From: Shewanella sp. GD04112
Lineage (GTDB): Bacteria > Pseudomonadota > Gammaproteobacteria > Enterobacterales > Shewanellaceae
DNA: 64,000 nucleotides
Assembly (NCBI RefSeq): GCF_029835735.1
Contig: NZ_JAOEAL010000001.1
Span: 3,906,001 to 3,970,000, forward strand
Reading direction: 5' to 3'
The position numbers were made by a program, and so were the translations under genes. This document shows positions 53,603 to 63,143 of the stretch, one piece after another. Each line of letters opens with the position of its first letter. The stretch's first letter is position 1. Below the pieces are notes generated by a model. The model made no database searches and was not told the DNA's origin. It worked only from the letters and a program-made list of their open reading frames with translations.

Positions 53603-53836
53603 TTAATCTTTAGGAAGCTCATCCTGACGCTTCGCCCATTGGATAAACAGCACCACGGGATAGGGTGACATCAATACGAGTCCTAAACCAATGAGGCTTG
53701 AGATCAGTAACATACCGCTGATTTCTAGACTCCATTGGGTCAACATATAGATCCCAAGTCCACAAACTAACATCAAAACACCTAACCAATGTAAAAACTT
53801 CAATAAATTCATAGTACTTTTAATGGTATCTGTCAT
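53603..53836 (-). CDS. Small two-helix membrane protein
   Basis: A 77-residue protein with two hydrophobic segments (about 12-31 and 39-63) joined by a short loop and a charged C-terminus (AKRQDELPKD). No family is recognised. Its stop lies 13 bases from the stop of the convergent GAF gene, and it is divergent from the META-domain lipoprotein. Confidence 0.6.
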   Translation of the reverse strand: MTDTIKSTMNLLKFLHWLGVLMLVCGLGIYMLTQWSLEISGMLLISSLIGLGLVLMSPYPVVLFIQWAKRQDELPKD

Positions 53837-53906
53837 ATAAACCTCTTTTTATCTCCCGCTAAACTTGTACACTATGGCCATGAATACGGAAAAAGGAACT
53901 GAGACA

Positions 53907-54323
53907 ATGTTAAAACAAACATTTCTATTAAGCGCATTGCTTTTTGGTTTAACCGCATGTCAGAGCACTGACGTTGCCAATCAGGACACAGTGCCATTAC
54001 AGGGAAGTTGGCATATTGAAGCCGTTCAAGGGCAACCCACAGTGGATTACAGCCCTGCGCAAATCACCTTCGCTGATGAAGGTAAACTCTCTGGCAATAA
54101 CAGCTGCAACAACTTCTTTGGTCAATACAGCCAGCAGGGACAGGCGCTAAAAATCATTCCTGGCGGCAGCACGATGAAGGCCTGTGTCGATGCGCTGATG
54201 CAGCAGGAGCATAAAGTGATGCAAGCCCTGCCATTGGTCGCTAAAGCTAAATTAGTGCAAGGGCGTTTAACACTGCTTAGCAGCGACGATAAGCCCGTCC
54301 TCGTCTTAAGCCAGCTTAAATAA
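53907..54323 (+). CDS. META/HslJ-family lipoprotein
   Basis: A 138-residue lipoprotein: signal and lipobox LTAC (Cys near residue 18), then a META (HslJ) domain with LQGSWHIEAVQG, the GNNSCNNFFGQYSQ block and the C-terminal TLLSSDDKPVLVL. HslJ-type proteins are linked to heat shock and novobiocin resistance in E. coli; the molecular function is unknown. The start at 53907 gives a standard signal peptide; in-frame ATGs upstream would extend it without one. AAGGAA lies upstream. Confidence 0.82.
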   Translation: MLKQTFLLSALLFGLTACQSTDVANQDTVPLQGSWHIEAVQGQPTVDYSPAQITFADEGKLSGNNSCNNFFGQYSQQGQALKIIPGGSTMKACVDALMQQEHKVMQALPLVAKAKLVQGRLTLLSSDDKPVLVLSQLK

Positions 54324-54337
54324 GCTCGCTTCGATAA

Positions 54338-54367
54338 TAAAAAACCGCCTAGTTGGCGGTTTTTTTA
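54338..54367. terminator. Bidirectional terminator between the META lipoprotein and the symporter
   Basis: AAAACCGCC / GGCGGTTTT stem with a 5-base loop, an A run on the left and seven T on the right. It serves both convergent genes. Confidence 0.92.
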
Positions 54368-54379
54368 TTATTCGATGAA

Positions 54380-55702
54380 TTAACTTTTCGTCGCGGCGTT
54401 TTCACTCGCGGCATTTTGCTCAGCAATCATAGCACTCTGCACCATGTCGGCATTGTAATGCTCAACATCGAGCTCATCTTCCGACTTAGCAATCACAGTC
54501 GTCGCCACTAAGTCGCCAGAGACGTTTACCACGGTGCGCGCCATATCGAGAATACGGTCAATCCCCGCAATCAAGGCCACGCCTTCTAAGGGTAAGCCCA
54601 CGGTCGAGAGCACTAAGGTCAGCATCACTAAGCCTGCACCCGGCACACCCGCGGTGCCGATTGAGGCTAAGGTCGCGGTTAAAATAATCGTGAGATAGTC
54701 GACCCAAGTTAAGTCGATACCAAAGGCCTGCGCCACAAACAGCGCGGTCACGCCTTGGTATAAAGCCGTACCATCCATATTGATGGTGGTCCCTAAGGGC
54801 AGCACAAAGCTAGAGATCTTCTTATTTACCCCGAGATATTCGCTCGCACATTTCATGCTTGCAGGTAAGGTACCCGCCGAACTCGAAGTGGTAAATGCCA
54901 CCGCCATCGCATTGCTGATCCCCTTGAAAAAATGCAGTGGATTCAGCTTGGCAAATAGGCGCAGCACTATGCTGTAGAAGCCTAACACGTGGATAATACA
55001 GCCAATATATACGGCAATAATCACTTTAATCAGCGGCCACAGCATATCGATGCCATACTCGCCCGCGACCCATGCCATCAGACCAAACACCCCGTAAGGT
55101 GCAAGCTTCATCACCATGTCGGTGAGTTTGTACATGGCCTCGGCAAGGCTTTCAAATACCTTGATCGCAGGCTTACCATGGTCGCCAATCAAGACCAAGG
55201 CAATCCCTAGCGCCACTGCAAACACAATGACTTGCAGGATTTGACCACTCGCCAAGGCGGCAACTGGGTTGGTGGGGACTATGTCTATTAGGGTTTGCAT
55301 CACCGAAGGCACTTCTTTCGCCGTTTGTACCGCTTCGTGTTGCAGTAAAGGCACGCCCGCCCCGGGTTGCACCACATAGCCCACGGCTAAACCTAGGCTA
55401 ATCGCAATCGCGGTGGTGCACAGGTAAAACGCAAAGGATTTAAACCCAATTCGGCCCATTTTGGCGGTGTCTTCCATCGAGGTCACACCGACAATCAATG
55501 AACAAAACACTAAAGGTACAATCAGCATCTTGATGGTATTCACAAACAGGGTGCCAATAGGTTTCAGGTAAGAAGCCTGCTCACCTAAGCTGACGCCCAC
55601 CGCAATCCCCAACACCATACCAACGAAAATTTGCAGCCACAGGGGCACTGACATCCAGGAAGACCAGATCCGGCCTAGGGCTGATGACCTTTGTTTTGAC
55701 AT
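54380..55702 (-). CDS. Sodium/proton:dicarboxylate (or amino acid) symporter, DAACS family
   Basis: A 440-residue inner-membrane carrier. The family hallmarks are TTSSSAGTLPASM (HP1 serine-rich loop), LPLGTTINMDGTALYQ (TM7) and GTAGVPGAGLVMLTLVLS (HP2). These define the GltP/DctA group that imports C4-dicarboxylates, glutamate or aspartate with cations. The specificity cannot be settled from motifs alone. The gene is monocistronic, with a 160-bp gap upstream and the shared terminator downstream. Confidence 0.92.
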   Translation of the reverse strand: MSKQRSSALGRIWSSWMSVPLWLQIFVGMVLGIAVGVSLGEQASYLKPIGTLFVNTIKMLIVPLVFCSLIVGVTSMEDTAKMGRIGFKSFAFYLCTTAIAISLGLAVGYVVQPGAGVPLLQHEAVQTAKEVPSVMQTLIDIVPTNPVAALASGQILQVIVFAVALGIALVLIGDHGKPAIKVFESLAEAMYKLTDMVMKLAPYGVFGLMAWVAGEYGIDMLWPLIKVIIAVYIGCIIHVLGFYSIVLRLFAKLNPLHFFKGISNAMAVAFTTSSSAGTLPASMKCASEYLGVNKKISSFVLPLGTTINMDGTALYQGVTALFVAQAFGIDLTWVDYLTIILTATLASIGTAGVPGAGLVMLTLVLSTVGLPLEGVALIAGIDRILDMARTVVNVSGDLVATTVIAKSEDELDVEHYNADMVQSAMIAEQNAASENAATKS

Positions 55703-55863
55703 GTTTATAACCTTGAGTTTGAAATGATGATAGGGCTGAGCCTTATCCTTGGCGGGACTAACTTAAATTAGCCAGCCGCCGAGTCTAACATAAGGGATAA
55801 AATTCTAAGGATGATCTATATCACGTTGATGCCAACCGCTGCAAAATCCAGCGAAGGCAAAGC

Positions 55864-56160
55864 CTAGGCTTCAAATTGCACCGAATTGACTGAGGCGGCA
55901 AAACGTTGGCGATAAAGGGATGCGGGCGGCTGCTCGCACTCGATAAGGTAGCTCCAATAGTCATCGTCAAAACCGCTGAAGAGTGACTGATTATCCCCCT
56001 GCGATTTGAGGATCAAATACCACCAAACCAGCCCCCATAGTCCAAAAGTGATTAAGGTAAGTACAAAGTGCATCCCATGATTAATCTGAAGATCTTTTTG
56101 CACATCATAGGGTTGTAAAAACCTTGGTTTAAAGCGACGAGTTGATTTTACGAATGCCAT
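55864..56160 (-). CDS. Small membrane-associated hypothetical protein
   Basis: A 98-residue protein with a basic N-terminus (VKSTRRFKPRFL), one hydrophobic segment (about 31-50, rich in Trp and Leu) and an acidic, aromatic C-terminal part (FSGFDDDYWSYLIECE). No family is recognised. Single gene upstream of the DAACS symporter, same strand. Confidence 0.6.
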   Translation of the reverse strand: MAFVKSTRRFKPRFLQPYDVQKDLQINHGMHFVLTLITFGLWGLVWWYLILKSQGDNQSLFSGFDDDYWSYLIECEQPPASLYRQRFAASVNSVQFEA

Positions 56161-56380
56161 AATCGCACCACTCCCTTAGGGTGAAAACCTTATTCAAGCC
56201 TAGCAGATTAGACTTTAGTCGTACAAAAATTAGCCGTGATTAAAGCAGGATTTGAAACGCTGCTCACTCGTTCTTCTAAACGGTTCCGTGCTAAAGTGTG
56301 CCGCCGAATAAAAGCCGATGCATAAGCGTCATCCCCATACACAAGAGCGGTAGAGGTACTAACCGCCGAGGAGTTGTTAT

Positions 56381-56824
56381 ATGTTGATCCGTAAAGCCAA
56401 AGTGCAAGATCTCACCGCCCTAGTTCAATTTAATCAGGCAATGGCGCAGGAAACCGAAGGCCTCGCCTTAGACGAAACGCCCCTGATTAAAGGCGTCAAT
56501 ACCCTACTGAATCACCCTGAGAAAGGCTTTTATCTGGTGGCCGAAATCGATGGCGACATTGTCGGTTCGCTGATGGTTACCTTCGAGTGGAGCGACTGGC
56601 GCGCCAAAGATTATTACTGGATCCAAAGCGTTTATATTCGTCCACAGAATCGCCGTCAGGGGATTTATGGCAAGCTCTATGCTGAAGTGAAACAACTGGC
56701 CGAAGCCAATGGTGGCGCCGCGAGTTTCCGTCTCTATGTGGAGCAGGAAAATACCGCCGCTCAGCAAACCTACCAAGCGCTAGGGATGAAGCAGAGTTAC
56801 TATCTGATGTACGAGGAAAAGTAA
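56381..56824 (+). CDS. GNAT family N-acetyltransferase
   Basis: A 147-residue GNAT. The acetyl-CoA binding loop is VYIRPQNRRQGIYGKL (RRQGIY) and the C-terminal AQQTYQALGMKQSYYLMYEE is a typical motif B. Acceptor unknown. The ribosome site GAGGAG precedes the ATG, and a strong hairpin follows directly. Confidence 0.87.
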   Translation: MLIRKAKVQDLTALVQFNQAMAQETEGLALDETPLIKGVNTLLNHPEKGFYLVAEIDGDIVGSLMVTFEWSDWRAKDYYWIQSVYIRPQNRRQGIYGKLYAEVKQLAEANGGAASFRLYVEQENTAAQQTYQALGMKQSYYLMYEEK

Positions 56825-56828
56825 TAAA

Positions 56829-56857
56829 AAAAGGATCGGGCATCACCCGATCCTTTC
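56829..56857. terminator. Bidirectional terminator between the GNAT gene and sdaC
   Basis: AAAGGATCGGG / CCCGATCCTTT perfect 11-bp stem with a 5-base loop, seven A on the left and TTTCGTTT on the right. Confidence 0.9.
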
Positions 56858-56883
56858 GTTTCAAACCACTTTTGATTCCAAGC

Positions 56884-58176
56884 TTAGCTTAACAAGCCAA
56901 ACAGAATAGCGGTCATCGCCAGCAGGCCCGCAATAATCACAAACACGTTGCTGATGCGGTTACGGTAAGCCTTCAGAGCCGGCACTTTGTACACAGCATA
57001 CATTGGCATTAAGTACAAAATTGCCGCAATAATCGGGCCGCCCAGCGCCTCAATCATCCCCAAAATACTTGGGTTTTTAATCGCAACGGCCCAAATCGTG
57101 GCAAACATAAACACTAAGATAAACTTGTTCAGCTTGTTCTCACTGATTTGTTTGTTACTTGAGCGCAGCTGCTTAACGATAATGCCCTTCATGCCCTCAG
57201 TCGCGCCCATGTAGTGGCCAAAGAAAGAAGACACAATCGCTACAAACGCGATGAAAGGCCCGAAATAGCTGACAAAACCACTGTCATGCACGTTCGCAAG
57301 GTAAGATAAAATCGGCAGATTCTTCGCCTTAGCTTCAGCCAACTGTTCTGGCGACAGCGATAACACGCAGGAGAACACGAATAACATCACAAAGCCGACT
57401 AACATCATCGAGGTATTACGCAGGATCACATCGGCCTTACGGGCCGCGTTGACACCATGGTCACGCTTAAGGGAAACCGAAAATTGCGAAATTGCTGGAG
57501 AATGGTTAAAGGCAAACACCAATACAGGAATGGTTAACCATACAGTGCCTAAAAAGGCGCCGGTGTCAGGCACGACTTGCAGTGCATCCATTTTCCACTC
57601 TGGGATCAGATAGATGGACATAAAGGCCAGAATCCCCACCAGCGGATAGACCAGCAGCTGAGTCACCTTTAGCATAAATTGCTCACCAGCAACCATCACG
57701 GCCATCATGCCGAAAATCAACACGCCTGACAGCAGGAAACGTGGTGGTGAGGCCATGCCCAACTGGTTGACGATAAAGCTGTCGACTGTGTTAGTGATCC
57801 CCACACCGTAGATCAACACAATGGGATAAATCGCTAAGAAATACAGCAGCGTAATCGCCTTGCCCGCGCCAATCCCAAAGTGTTCTTCAACGACTTGGGT
57901 AATGTCACTGCCGGGAATACTCGATGAACATACGAAGCGTGACAGGCCGCGGTGGGCGAGATAGGTCATTGGGCCTATGATGATGGCCATCAAGACTAAG
58001 GGCCAAAAACCGCCCATGCCCGCATTGATAGGAAGAAATAGAATGCCCGCCCCCACAGCGGTACCGAATAAACTTAGCATCCAAGTGGTGTCTTGGCGCG
58101 TCCATGGTAAGTGCCTTGTTGTGCTTTCTTGCGTGCTTTGAGGTGTTTCGAGAACACTGATCGCATCTTTTTGCAT
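56884..58176 (-). CDS. sdaC: Serine transporter SdaC-like (HAAAP/STP family)
   Basis: A 430-residue inner-membrane amino-acid:proton symporter with about 11 helices. The N-terminal LFGTAVGAGILFLPINAGMGG is the HAAAP signature, and the overall pattern (FAFNHSPAISQFSVSLKRDHG, SSFFGHYMGATEGMKG) is that of the serine transporter branch. It probably imports serine. The upstream gap is 430 bp. The gene name rests on similarity only. Confidence 0.83.
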   Translation of the reverse strand: MQKDAISVLETPQSTQESTTRHLPWTRQDTTWMLSLFGTAVGAGILFLPINAGMGGFWPLVLMAIIIGPMTYLAHRGLSRFVCSSSIPGSDITQVVEEHFGIGAGKAITLLYFLAIYPIVLIYGVGITNTVDSFIVNQLGMASPPRFLLSGVLIFGMMAVMVAGEQFMLKVTQLLVYPLVGILAFMSIYLIPEWKMDALQVVPDTGAFLGTVWLTIPVLVFAFNHSPAISQFSVSLKRDHGVNAARKADVILRNTSMMLVGFVMLFVFSCVLSLSPEQLAEAKAKNLPILSYLANVHDSGFVSYFGPFIAFVAIVSSFFGHYMGATEGMKGIIVKQLRSSNKQISENKLNKFILVFMFATIWAVAIKNPSILGMIEALGGPIIAAILYLMPMYAVYKVPALKAYRNRISNVFVIIAGLLAMTAILFGLLS

Positions 58177-58496
58177 ATTAAAATTACCTTACGGTGATAC
58201 CGCATAAAAAATTCGGCGTAAGGATAGCGAAAAAGCTTAAGCAAAAGTTGATCTAACACCATTTTAAGTAATGAAATTTCAAATAAAACAGGGTTTGCGA
58301 TCTAGGCCCATGAATTCATGTAATAAATTTTCAATGACGCAGCAAAAAGATCACATAAAAACACCAATAACGTACAGTTAATTCACCCCTGCACCTAGGC
58401 GTTGACACGGCCAGTTTGTCGATAAAAACCACAAAACCGCATCAAGTCGCAAAAATGCATTAAATGCGACTAGCTTCAATTAAGCCCTATAAAAGC

Positions 58497-58510
58497 TTGA
58501 TCGAGATCAC
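58497..58510. promoter_or_regulatory. Possible FNR/CRP-type site
   Basis: TTGATCGAGATCAC matches the FNR consensus TTGAT-N4-ATCAA at nine of ten positions and also overlaps a CRP-like core. It lies about 320 bp upstream of the sdaC start and downstream of the acylase stop, which is far for a normal promoter site, so function is uncertain. Confidence 0.35.
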
Positions 58511-58558
58511 TGTGTAAATTGTTAAATTTTTACATTTTGAAACAGCGAGCTTTGCACA

Positions 58559-58585
58559 ATAAAAAAGGCCCACCTAAGTGGGCCC
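58559..58585 (-). terminator. Terminator of the acylase gene
   Basis: GGCCCAC / GTGGGCC stem with a 4-base loop and AAAAAA on the left, giving a T tract in the minus direction. Confidence 0.88.
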
Positions 58586-58608
58586 ATCTATTCACTACAA
58601 CTCAGCCA

Positions 58609-61176
58609 TTACTGGGCTTTTTGCAGCGTCAGTTCTGTGGTCGAAATCACCGCAGGGGCGATATCGGCTTCCTTAAACAGTAATGGACGGAAACTCTTAC
58701 TGCTGGAATACAGATTGCTCTGGTCGGTAAAGGAAGGCGACAGTATATTGCTCGACTCCGAATAGGTAAGTATGCCGCGCGCGACAGGACCCTCATCGGT
58801 AAAGCTGACCGCCATCATCCAACTTGAACCGTAACGCACTTGGTAACCCTTGGCCGTCATGCCTGAGGCCATCGCCTTACCCGTGGCAACGTCCATCAAA
58901 GGTGCGTATTTATGCTGCGGGATCAGAGTATCATCTCCCGACAAACTAGTGGAAAACACGTTGAATCCACCTTCTGCGTTATGGCTGCCCGGCCAAGGTA
59001 AACGCGCGCCGCTGGCAGTGCCATCGGGGAGTGACTTCTCGACAAACTGCACATCACCTAACGGTGCATCTAAGGCAAAACCTGCGGCTTCAAGATTCAA
59101 GGCCGCATGGGCAAGCGCCACTAATGCACTACCGTCTGTGGTAAGCGTATTAGGCGTGGTCGCCGCATTCGCGGGGTCGAATCCCTTGGTCAACATGGTT
59201 TTTTGGCTGAACTGATGGGCAAACTCACGCAGTAAGGCGCCGCCTTTACTGTCGTTATCTTGCTTACCGTTCCAGGCTTTGAGCGCCGCACAGGCTGAGG
59301 TGAGATCCTTCGATAAACTCGCTGATACCACCACAGGCGTACTGCCCTGCGCCTCACATTGGGCAATCAAATCCGGCAATACCAACTCAGCTAAATAACT
59401 GCGATTCGACAATACCGCGGCTTCGAGCTCTTCCAGATTAAACTTGCCATCGCTGCCCGCCGCATCCTGCATTAGGGTTAAGCCCATACGGGTACGCAGC
59501 GATAATTGCCCAGCTTCTGGACCATACATGGGCGAGAAGTACGTCAGTGGCTCATTCAAGTTCGTAGACCAGAAGGAGTCATTGGAGTTTTGCACAAAGT
59601 CACTGCGCTCAAGCTTAGGCGCACGCTCATAGGGGGTTGGGCCACTAAAGCTAAATAACGAAGTATTCCCCGGCAGAATGGTAAAGCCAGCTTGCTCTTT
59701 TGCCGCCTTAATATCGGGCGAAGTCTTTAACACCACCACCGCCGCCTCGGATAAACCAGGCACGGTCGAGTCGTCGATATAGAAGGCGTTGCCCTCTTTA
59801 TCGGCATACATTGTATTGTTGAAAATCACCCCGTCGTAGTCTTTAAAGGCTTGTTGGAATTCATCTTTGTTGGTCGCTAAGTTCATGGCGAGCCAATGAT
59901 CGACGGGATCCATAGTCGCCATGTTCGCATCTTGGATCATAAAGGCACTGCCATCGTCCCAACCAAAAGGCGCGAGCGAAGGCGGCGCCTCGACCATAGG
60001 TCCTTTTGCCGTGGTGTAAATATCCTTTTCAGCCACTAACATGCCAGCGGGGCCAGCATTCACTAGGATAGACACAGTCTCTTTATTGATCGGCATCGGC
60101 TGCCCATCGAACAGATACTGCAATCTGTCGCCCGAGACCAGCTCTAGGTTATACATCACAAAATGTTCGGCGGTCGAGAAGGTATGAGTCCACGCTAAGT
60201 CTTTGTTAAACCCAATATTGATAGGGCCTGGCATGCCCACCAGCGAGCCGCCCATCATATCCAATTGGCCTGGAATAGTAATGTGCGATTGCCAGAAGCG
60301 CAGGTTGCCCGTATGTGGGAAATGCGGATTACCCAGCACCATGCCGCGACCATTTTCGGTCTTATCTTTACCCAGACCCCAACCGTTAGAGCCTAAATCC
60401 CGTGGATTGGTCTCGGGCGTGGTAATGCGCGCCGCACGGGCAAGCAATTTAGACTGCATATCGCTGACAAACGCGGTTTGCTCTTGACTTGGTGCAGGCC
60501 CGACGATGCGCGGCATATACTCCTGCCCATCCCCTGGGTTGGCGTAAAAAATCAAATCGAGGAAGTTGGCTGCACCGGGTAGCAGGGCGATGGAAAACAG
60601 ATATGTGACCACATCCTCTGGCACTATGGGCTTCACCCACGGCTGACCGCCACAGAAAGGTTCGGCAGTTTGTTTACCCGCCTCAACATCGGCAAGGTAT
60701 TGGTTATACCCTGCGGTAAAACCTTGGATTAATGCACGGGAGCGCTCGCTAAACTGCGGCCATTTGGCCTCGGCTTGCTCACGGATTTTTAAGGCTTTAT
60801 AGGCAAAGTCGGAGATTAAGTTGCCATTGTCTTCGGCGGTGGGCTGCCCAGTGGTGAAATCAATCGACGCATGGGGGCCAAAGTACATAGAGCGTTGGGA
60901 GTTGGCCTTAATAAAACCATCGGCGAGCACGCAGAGGTTGTCCTGAGCCTGCGCGTAACCGCTACCATAACCTAAGCTTTCTAAGTTATCGGCTTGGATA
61001 TGGGGCACACCGTAGGTAGTTCGACGAATATTGGCTTTGAGTAAGCCGTTGGGGGCAAAGGTTTGCAGCTGGGTTTCAGGTTCGGTAGGTGGAGTGCTAT
61101 CTTCGCTGTCGTTACAGCCTGTGAGCATAACGCCGCAGGCCATCCCCATCGCGATCATGAGTTTGTTGAATTTCAT
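58609..61176 (-). CDS. Penicillin-acylase-family Ntn hydrolase, lipoprotein
   Basis: An 855-residue protein with a lipoprotein signal (lipobox LTGC, Cys near 21) followed by an acidic Thr/Pro/Glu linker. The alpha-chain region comes next. The autoproteolytic site is the serine in DLGSNGWG (Ser263), which becomes the N-terminal nucleophile of the beta chain after self-cleavage; GNPHFPHTG follows as in the family. Such enzymes cleave amide bonds of penicillins, cyclic lipopeptides or acyl-homoserine lactones (PvdQ/QuiP group). The substrate is unknown. A single-gene unit. Confidence 0.9.
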   Translation of the reverse strand: MKFNKLMIAMGMACGVMLTGCNDSEDSTPPTEPETQLQTFAPNGLLKANIRRTTYGVPHIQADNLESLGYGSGYAQAQDNLCVLADGFIKANSQRSMYFGPHASIDFTTGQPTAEDNGNLISDFAYKALKIREQAEAKWPQFSERSRALIQGFTAGYNQYLADVEAGKQTAEPFCGGQPWVKPIVPEDVVTYLFSIALLPGAANFLDLIFYANPGDGQEYMPRIVGPAPSQEQTAFVSDMQSKLLARAARITTPETNPRDLGSNGWGLGKDKTENGRGMVLGNPHFPHTGNLRFWQSHITIPGQLDMMGGSLVGMPGPINIGFNKDLAWTHTFSTAEHFVMYNLELVSGDRLQYLFDGQPMPINKETVSILVNAGPAGMLVAEKDIYTTAKGPMVEAPPSLAPFGWDDGSAFMIQDANMATMDPVDHWLAMNLATNKDEFQQAFKDYDGVIFNNTMYADKEGNAFYIDDSTVPGLSEAAVVVLKTSPDIKAAKEQAGFTILPGNTSLFSFSGPTPYERAPKLERSDFVQNSNDSFWSTNLNEPLTYFSPMYGPEAGQLSLRTRMGLTLMQDAAGSDGKFNLEELEAAVLSNRSYLAELVLPDLIAQCEAQGSTPVVVSASLSKDLTSACAALKAWNGKQDNDSKGGALLREFAHQFSQKTMLTKGFDPANAATTPNTLTTDGSALVALAHAALNLEAAGFALDAPLGDVQFVEKSLPDGTASGARLPWPGSHNAEGGFNVFSTSLSGDDTLIPQHKYAPLMDVATGKAMASGMTAKGYQVRYGSSWMMAVSFTDEGPVARGILTYSESSNILSPSFTDQSNLYSSSKSFRPLLFKEADIAPAVISTTELTLQKAQ

Positions 61177-61432
61177 TATTATTATCTCTTAATTTTAGTT
61201 CCTTCAATGACATAGCTTTACTGCTTAAATCAGCTAATTGACTGAAGGAGCAATAGTCGTATGTCGCTTCCTGATGCACGACTCTGGCTATTTGCTCCCC
61301 ATGCATTCGCTTTTTTACTGAGCCAAGGCGATGAATATGGCAAAATAGAAAACCCAGAGGCGAGACACCTCCGACCATTTAAGCAATGATTCAAACGAGC
61401 GCCCACATTAAAAACCAAAATAAATAACTTAT

Positions 61433-61972
61433 ATGCAACAAAACATTATCAAAGTGATCGTCGGTTCGAAAAACCCCGTCAAAATTAACGCGGCGGCCAA
61501 TGCCATGGCGCTGTTCTTCCCCGACTATGAGATCCAAACTCAAGGCATGGATGCGCCTTCGGGCGTCCCCGCGCAGCCCATGACAGATAGCGACACCCGC
61601 CAAGGGGCTGTTAACCGTGTCCACTATTGCCAGCAACAAGTAGAGGCGGATTATTACTTTGCGATGGAAGGCGGCGTCGATTGTTTCGAGTTCGGTCCTG
61701 CAACCTTCGCCTATATTGCGATTGCCCACCAAGCTCGTTTGAGCATTGGCCGAGGCGCCCTCTTGCCGCTACCTATGCAGGTTTATCAGGCACTTGAGGC
61801 GGGTGAAGAGTTGGGGCATGTGATGGATAGACTGTTTAATACGGTCAACATCAAACAAAAAGGCGGCGCTATCGGCCTGCTCACCCACGGCCATGCCACC
61901 CGTGAGAGCAATTATACCCAAGCGATCATTCTCGCCATGGCACCCTTTTTAAATCCTGAGCTGTACCCTTAA
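61433..61972 (+). CDS. yjjX: Inosine/xanthosine triphosphatase YjjX
   Basis: A 179-residue housekeeping enzyme that hydrolyses non-canonical purine nucleoside triphosphates (ITP, XTP) to keep them out of DNA and RNA. Family features: VGSKNPVKINA at the N-terminus, SGVPAQPMTDSDTRQGAVNR, FAMEGGVDC and the C-terminal KGGAIGLLTHG. The length is typical. It is divergent from the acylase gene. Confidence 0.92.
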   Translation: MQQNIIKVIVGSKNPVKINAAANAMALFFPDYEIQTQGMDAPSGVPAQPMTDSDTRQGAVNRVHYCQQQVEADYYFAMEGGVDCFEFGPATFAYIAIAHQARLSIGRGALLPLPMQVYQALEAGEELGHVMDRLFNTVNIKQKGGAIGLLTHGHATRESNYTQAIILAMAPFLNPELYP

Positions 61973-62037
61973 ATTTTGTTAATGAAATATTGCAAAGCCG
62001 AGCAAAGCCCGCTAATTTCGTTGTAACTTGCAACTAA

Positions 62038-63060
62038 ATGATTCGAACTGAGCCACTGCCAGCCCACACAAGTGCTTGCATGGCTCAACTTTGGTTAACC
62101 CTGATGGCATTCAATCCGACTATGGCAAATGATCCCGGCTCATCTAGCCAACTGAGACACCTTTCCCGCTATATGGTCAGACACTTAGGCATGCTCAATG
62201 CGGCCTTTGGCGATTTACCTCTGTCCCCAGTACAGGCCCACGCCTTGTTTGAGATAGGCAATCAACCGCAAACCATTAAGGAACTCGCCTGCAAACTGAG
62301 CATAGATAAATCCAATGCCAGCCGCGCGATCAAGCACTTAGTCGATAAAAACCTCGCCCAGAGCCAAATGCATCCGCGGGATAATCGCTGCCTCGTCGTA
62401 CAACTCACGAGCGCAGGTAAAAAGCTGCTCGCAAAATTAGATAGCCAGCAAAATCAACTCTTTCAAGAAATCTTGGCCCAGCTGACCCCTGAGCAAATTC
62501 AACAAATCGAGCAAGCCCTAATGCAATACAACCAAGCCATACACAAAGCCAAACAACAATCGGGTTGCCTTATCCGTGAAGCGACCGCCGCCGATGATGC
62601 CGCCATTGCCCAAGTGATCCGTGCGGTTTCCGCCGAATACGGCTTAACGGCGGATAAAGGCTATAGCGTGGCCGACCCAACCTTAGATTGTTTAAGCCAA
62701 ATCTATTCGCAGCCGGGCGCCCAATACTGGGTGATAGAACATGAAAGCCAAGTGGTTGGCGGCGCAGGCATAGCGCCACTGGCTAACAATGAAGGTATTT
62801 GTGAGCTGCAAAAAATGTACTTTATGCCCGAGATCCGCGGTAAAGGCTTAGCCAAACGTTTAGCGCTGCAGGTCTTAGACTTCGCCCGTGAAGCGGGTTA
62901 TCAGAGCTGCTACCTCGAAACCACCGCATTACTCAAAGAAGCCCTAAAGCTCTACGAACACTTAGGGTTTAACTACTTAAGTGCGCCTCTTGGCAATACT
63001 GGTCACGACGCCTGTGAGATCCCAATGCTATTGCCACTGCACGCTAAACTGAATGAATAG
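62038..63060 (+). CDS. MarR-type regulator fused to a GNAT acetyltransferase
   Basis: A protein of up to 340 residues. The N-terminal part is a MarR winged helix (LSPVQAHALFEIG, IDKSNASRAIKHLVDKNLAQ, HPRDNRCLVVQLT), about residues 40-175. The C-terminal part is a GNAT domain (about 182-340) with the acetyl-CoA loop PEIRGKGLAKRL. Such fusions are known in gamma-proteobacteria; they may regulate and acetylate in response to the same ligand. The start is uncertain: ATG at 62038, 62080 or 62122 are in frame and none has a clear ribosome site; 62122 gives the most typical N-terminus. Confidence 0.85.
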   Translation: MIRTEPLPAHTSACMAQLWLTLMAFNPTMANDPGSSSQLRHLSRYMVRHLGMLNAAFGDLPLSPVQAHALFEIGNQPQTIKELACKLSIDKSNASRAIKHLVDKNLAQSQMHPRDNRCLVVQLTSAGKKLLAKLDSQQNQLFQEILAQLTPEQIQQIEQALMQYNQAIHKAKQQSGCLIREATAADDAAIAQVIRAVSAEYGLTADKGYSVADPTLDCLSQIYSQPGAQYWVIEHESQVVGGAGIAPLANNEGICELQKMYFMPEIRGKGLAKRLALQVLDFAREAGYQSCYLETTALLKEALKLYEHLGFNYLSAPLGNTGHDACEIPMLLPLHAKLNE

Positions 63061-63143
63061 CCTTGTGCCAATATTTGCAGCAGTTAAGGCGCGGCTAAAA
63101 ACCCCTTTTGGTAATTCAAAGCGACCCTTCCAACGAAAGAAAC

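Larger units (their letters stand above)
58177..58608. other. Intergenic region upstream of sdaC
   Basis: About 430 bp. The right end holds the terminator of the acylase gene. TTGATCGAGATCAC at 58497-58510 resembles an FNR or CRP site. The rest is AT-rich without clear structure. Confidence 0.5.
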
